Below are positions 62,701 to 64,000 of a stretch of DNA of 64,000 nt, one piece after another. This stretch comes from Antennarius striatus. Its lineage: Eukaryota > Chordata > Actinopteri > Lophiiformes > Antennariidae. The stretch spans positions 7,282,501 to 7,346,500 of the forward strand of contig NC_090784.1 in NCBI RefSeq assembly GCF_040054535.1, in the 5' to 3' direction. The position numbers and the translations under genes are program-made. The notes beneath the pieces are model-generated. The model saw only the letters and a list, made by a program, of their open reading frames with translations, was not told the origin of the DNA and did no database searches. Numbering within the stretch: position 1 is the first letter of the stretch; the number at the start of each line of letters is the position of its first letter.

Positions 62701-63208
62701 AATCCAATCCACGGGACGATAGCAGCCCTTTGTGTTTCGTCTTATACTTTGTGTTGTACTGTTTGCTGTACTGCCTGAGTTGTCCTGCCTGAGTTGTCCT
62801 GCCTGAGTTGTCCTGCCTGTGTTGTACTGCCTGTGTTGTACTGCCTGTGTTGTACTGCCTGTGTTGTACTGCCTGTGTTGTACTGCCTGTGTTGTACTGC
62901 CTGTGTTGTACTGCCTGTTGACTGTGGGTCTGAGAGGACTGCAATTTCATCTGTGCTGTATGTCATACATATATGGAACATTCCACAATAAAGCTTTGAC
63001 TTTACTTACTGTGATGAAATGTGTGACTGTGTGCTAACCCTACCTGTGGAGACAGAGAGGGGGGCTGGACAGTGGTGGCCCGTTTTAGTTCACTGTTGGA
63101 TGGGGTGGGCTGGCAGGAAACTCTGCTGGAGCTCTGGGACTGACTGGGTAGTCCTGCCACTGTCAGCGTGATGGGGGTGCTCGCTGGAAGGTTTCCCCCA
63201 GGACTGAC
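59701..63208 (-). CDS. zhx1: Zinc fingers and homeoboxes protein 1 (zhx1), last three coding exons, 5' part outside window
   Basis: ZHX-family homeodomain repressor; ZHX proteins form homo- and heterodimers, so this may pair with the zhx2 product. Visible coding exons in order of translation: 63208-63044, 62229-61003, 59970-59701, together 553 residues matching roughly the last two thirds of human ZHX1. The first gives ASTPITLTVAGLPSQ. The middle exon holds homeodomain 2 (SKEQLAELKASYLKNHF, IKKWFSDTRYNQRN), STTIVIDSSDET, NPFPDF, homeodomain 3 (REIDAWFTERRK), homeodomain 4 (LKSAFVRTQWPTPEEYDQL, WFGDSRYSWKN) and an Arg/Gly-rich nuclear-localisation-like segment. Homeodomain 5 is split by the last intron (MSYEQ / VREWFAEVQRR). 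The C-terminus is highly acidic and ends DDSEVWEPSRSVRKSLSISED. The N-terminal zinc fingers and homeodomain 1 must lie beyond 64000. The last intron contains a LINE fragment, and the other intron a 14-bp minisatellite. Confidence 0.93.
60378..60812 (-). mobile_element. RTE-like LINE 3' fragment in the last zhx1 intron
   Basis: On the - strand an open frame of about 130 codons matches the C-terminal end of the LINE in tbc1d31 (RPAMLFGLETVSLRKRQETE, RLRWFGHVQRRDSEYIGRR, ending RWRQLVRCGDP) and ends with the same 3' tail, GAAGGGAAAAGCCGAA followed by AGAGAAGAAGA. Homology starts abruptly near 60812, so this is a strongly 5'-truncated insertion. It lies in sense orientation to zhx1. No convincing target duplication was found by eye. 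Confidence 0.88.
62771..62917 (+). repeat. 14-bp minisatellite in a zhx1 intron
   Basis: Ten full units plus a partial one of a 14-base repeat, starting at 62771 and every 14 bases to 62911. The first three units are CTGCCTGAGTTGTC and the next seven CTGCCTGTGTTGTA. Because 14 is not a multiple of three, it gives a 14-residue periodic artefactual protein on both strands. Confidence 0.95.
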
Positions 63209-64000
63209 CTGCACACAGTCCACAAGTTATGACACACTGAAGGCAAGGATGAGACATACTGTGGAACCATAAATGGGTACGTTTGAATTTTTTGAAGCAA
63301 TTATTACTGGTATTCAACATGTGATCACATGGAAACTAACTTTCAGGTGTGTAGCAGCAGTAATGTTCTCACTTGTTCAATCTTGTTTGTTTTTTAGCAC
63401 AAATAGTTTTCTCTGGCTGAAAAGTATGTTATTTTTCATAAAGAAATTGCACTGTAACAGTACAGGCAACCTTTAATATGTGCAAGAACTCAGTTCACAC
63501 TATAAGATGAATCTTCAATCTGGCATGTGTGAGGAAAATCAGTGTGTGTAAGACGAAATTCAAACAAACTCTAGAGACATGGCTTCCTATCAGATAATAT
63601 AAAATATATGCTGGGTCTTAGACTGTAAACAGACATAGCATTTATAGCATTGGTGATTCAGATTTCATTCAAAGCAATGAAATACATATAGTAATTATAT
63701 ATAGTAATTGTCGGCTAGTGACCTACAAATGAATACCTGGTAAATCCTATAGTCACCAAACTAACTGGAACACTTCCATTAGCCGGTCTTACAAAGCAAA
63801 TTAAAGCAAAATCTGTGGAGCTTCTTTATCTGCTGAAAATAATTAGCCTGAACTGAACTGACAGACATACAGCAAGAAAGACACCATCAAACTGTCACAC
63901 ATAACTACATTTAATTTAAGTCAATGAAATTATAGCAGATCATATCCATCAAATCTTCTCAGATTGATGAGTTGTGTCAAATGTGACAGACTAAACAAAA
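63209..64000 (-). other. zhx1 intronic sequence at the window edge
   Basis: No further zhx1 exon could be recognised upstream of the acceptor at 63209-63210. The sequence is AT-rich. A weak stretch near 63495-63520 (CACACTATAAGATGAATCTTCAATC) resembles the end of the MITE family but is too short to call. Confidence 0.5.

Overview
The window is nuclear DNA of a ray-finned fish, probably a compact percomorph-type teleost genome. It holds spliced vertebrate genes with GT-AG introns, long (GT)n microsatellites, an RTE-type LINE, Tc1-like remnants and short MITEs. No prokaryotic gene, CRISPR array, rRNA or convincing tRNA was seen. Species cannot be told from the sequence alone.

Six protein-coding genes are present in the order zhx2(+), derl1(-), tbc1d31(+), fam83a(+), c8orf76-like(-), zhx1(-, 5' part outside the window). 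This is the gene order and relative orientation I know for human 8q24.13 (ZHX2-DERL1-TBC1D31-FAM83A-C8orf76-ZHX1), so the block is conserved synteny compressed into under 64 kb. Every exon chain was assembled by hand from splice sites. Reading phase closes across all junctions in the five complete genes: zhx2 11 coding exons, about 900 aa; derl1 8 exons, 249 aa; tbc1d31 23 exons, 1066 aa; fam83a 6 exons, about 710 aa; c8orf76 8 exons, 329 aa. For zhx1 the last three coding exons are visible.

Layout: 1-14.4 kb is a CpG-rich start (possible zhx2 promoter and 5' exons) followed by AT-rich noncoding DNA with repeats. 14.7-22.8 kb is the zhx2 coding region, with 3' sequence to about 26.3 kb. derl1 runs leftward from 31.16 to 26.93 kb and shares a roughly 1-kb head-to-head promoter with tbc1d31 (32.2-43.2 kb). 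fam83a follows at 44.4-47.7 kb and converges on c8orf76 (52.18 to 49.21 kb). About 7.5 kb without coding sequence separates c8orf76 from the zhx1 C-terminal exon at 59.7 kb. The genes serve different roles (ZHX homeodomain repressors, ER-associated degradation, centriolar satellite/ciliary TBC protein, FAM83 kinase scaffold) and form no operon-like pathway.

Points of most interest: zhx2 and zhx1 are interrupted by many coding introns, although the mammalian orthologues carry the whole coding sequence in one exon, and the intron positions differ between the two paralogues. A 5'-truncated RTE-like LINE in tbc1d31 intron 21 has a perfect 16-bp target-site duplication and an inverted 5' end. A palindromic MITE family recurs in at least five places. 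zhx2 has a probable GC-AG intron. I found no wholly new system; the novelty is in gene structure and transposon history.
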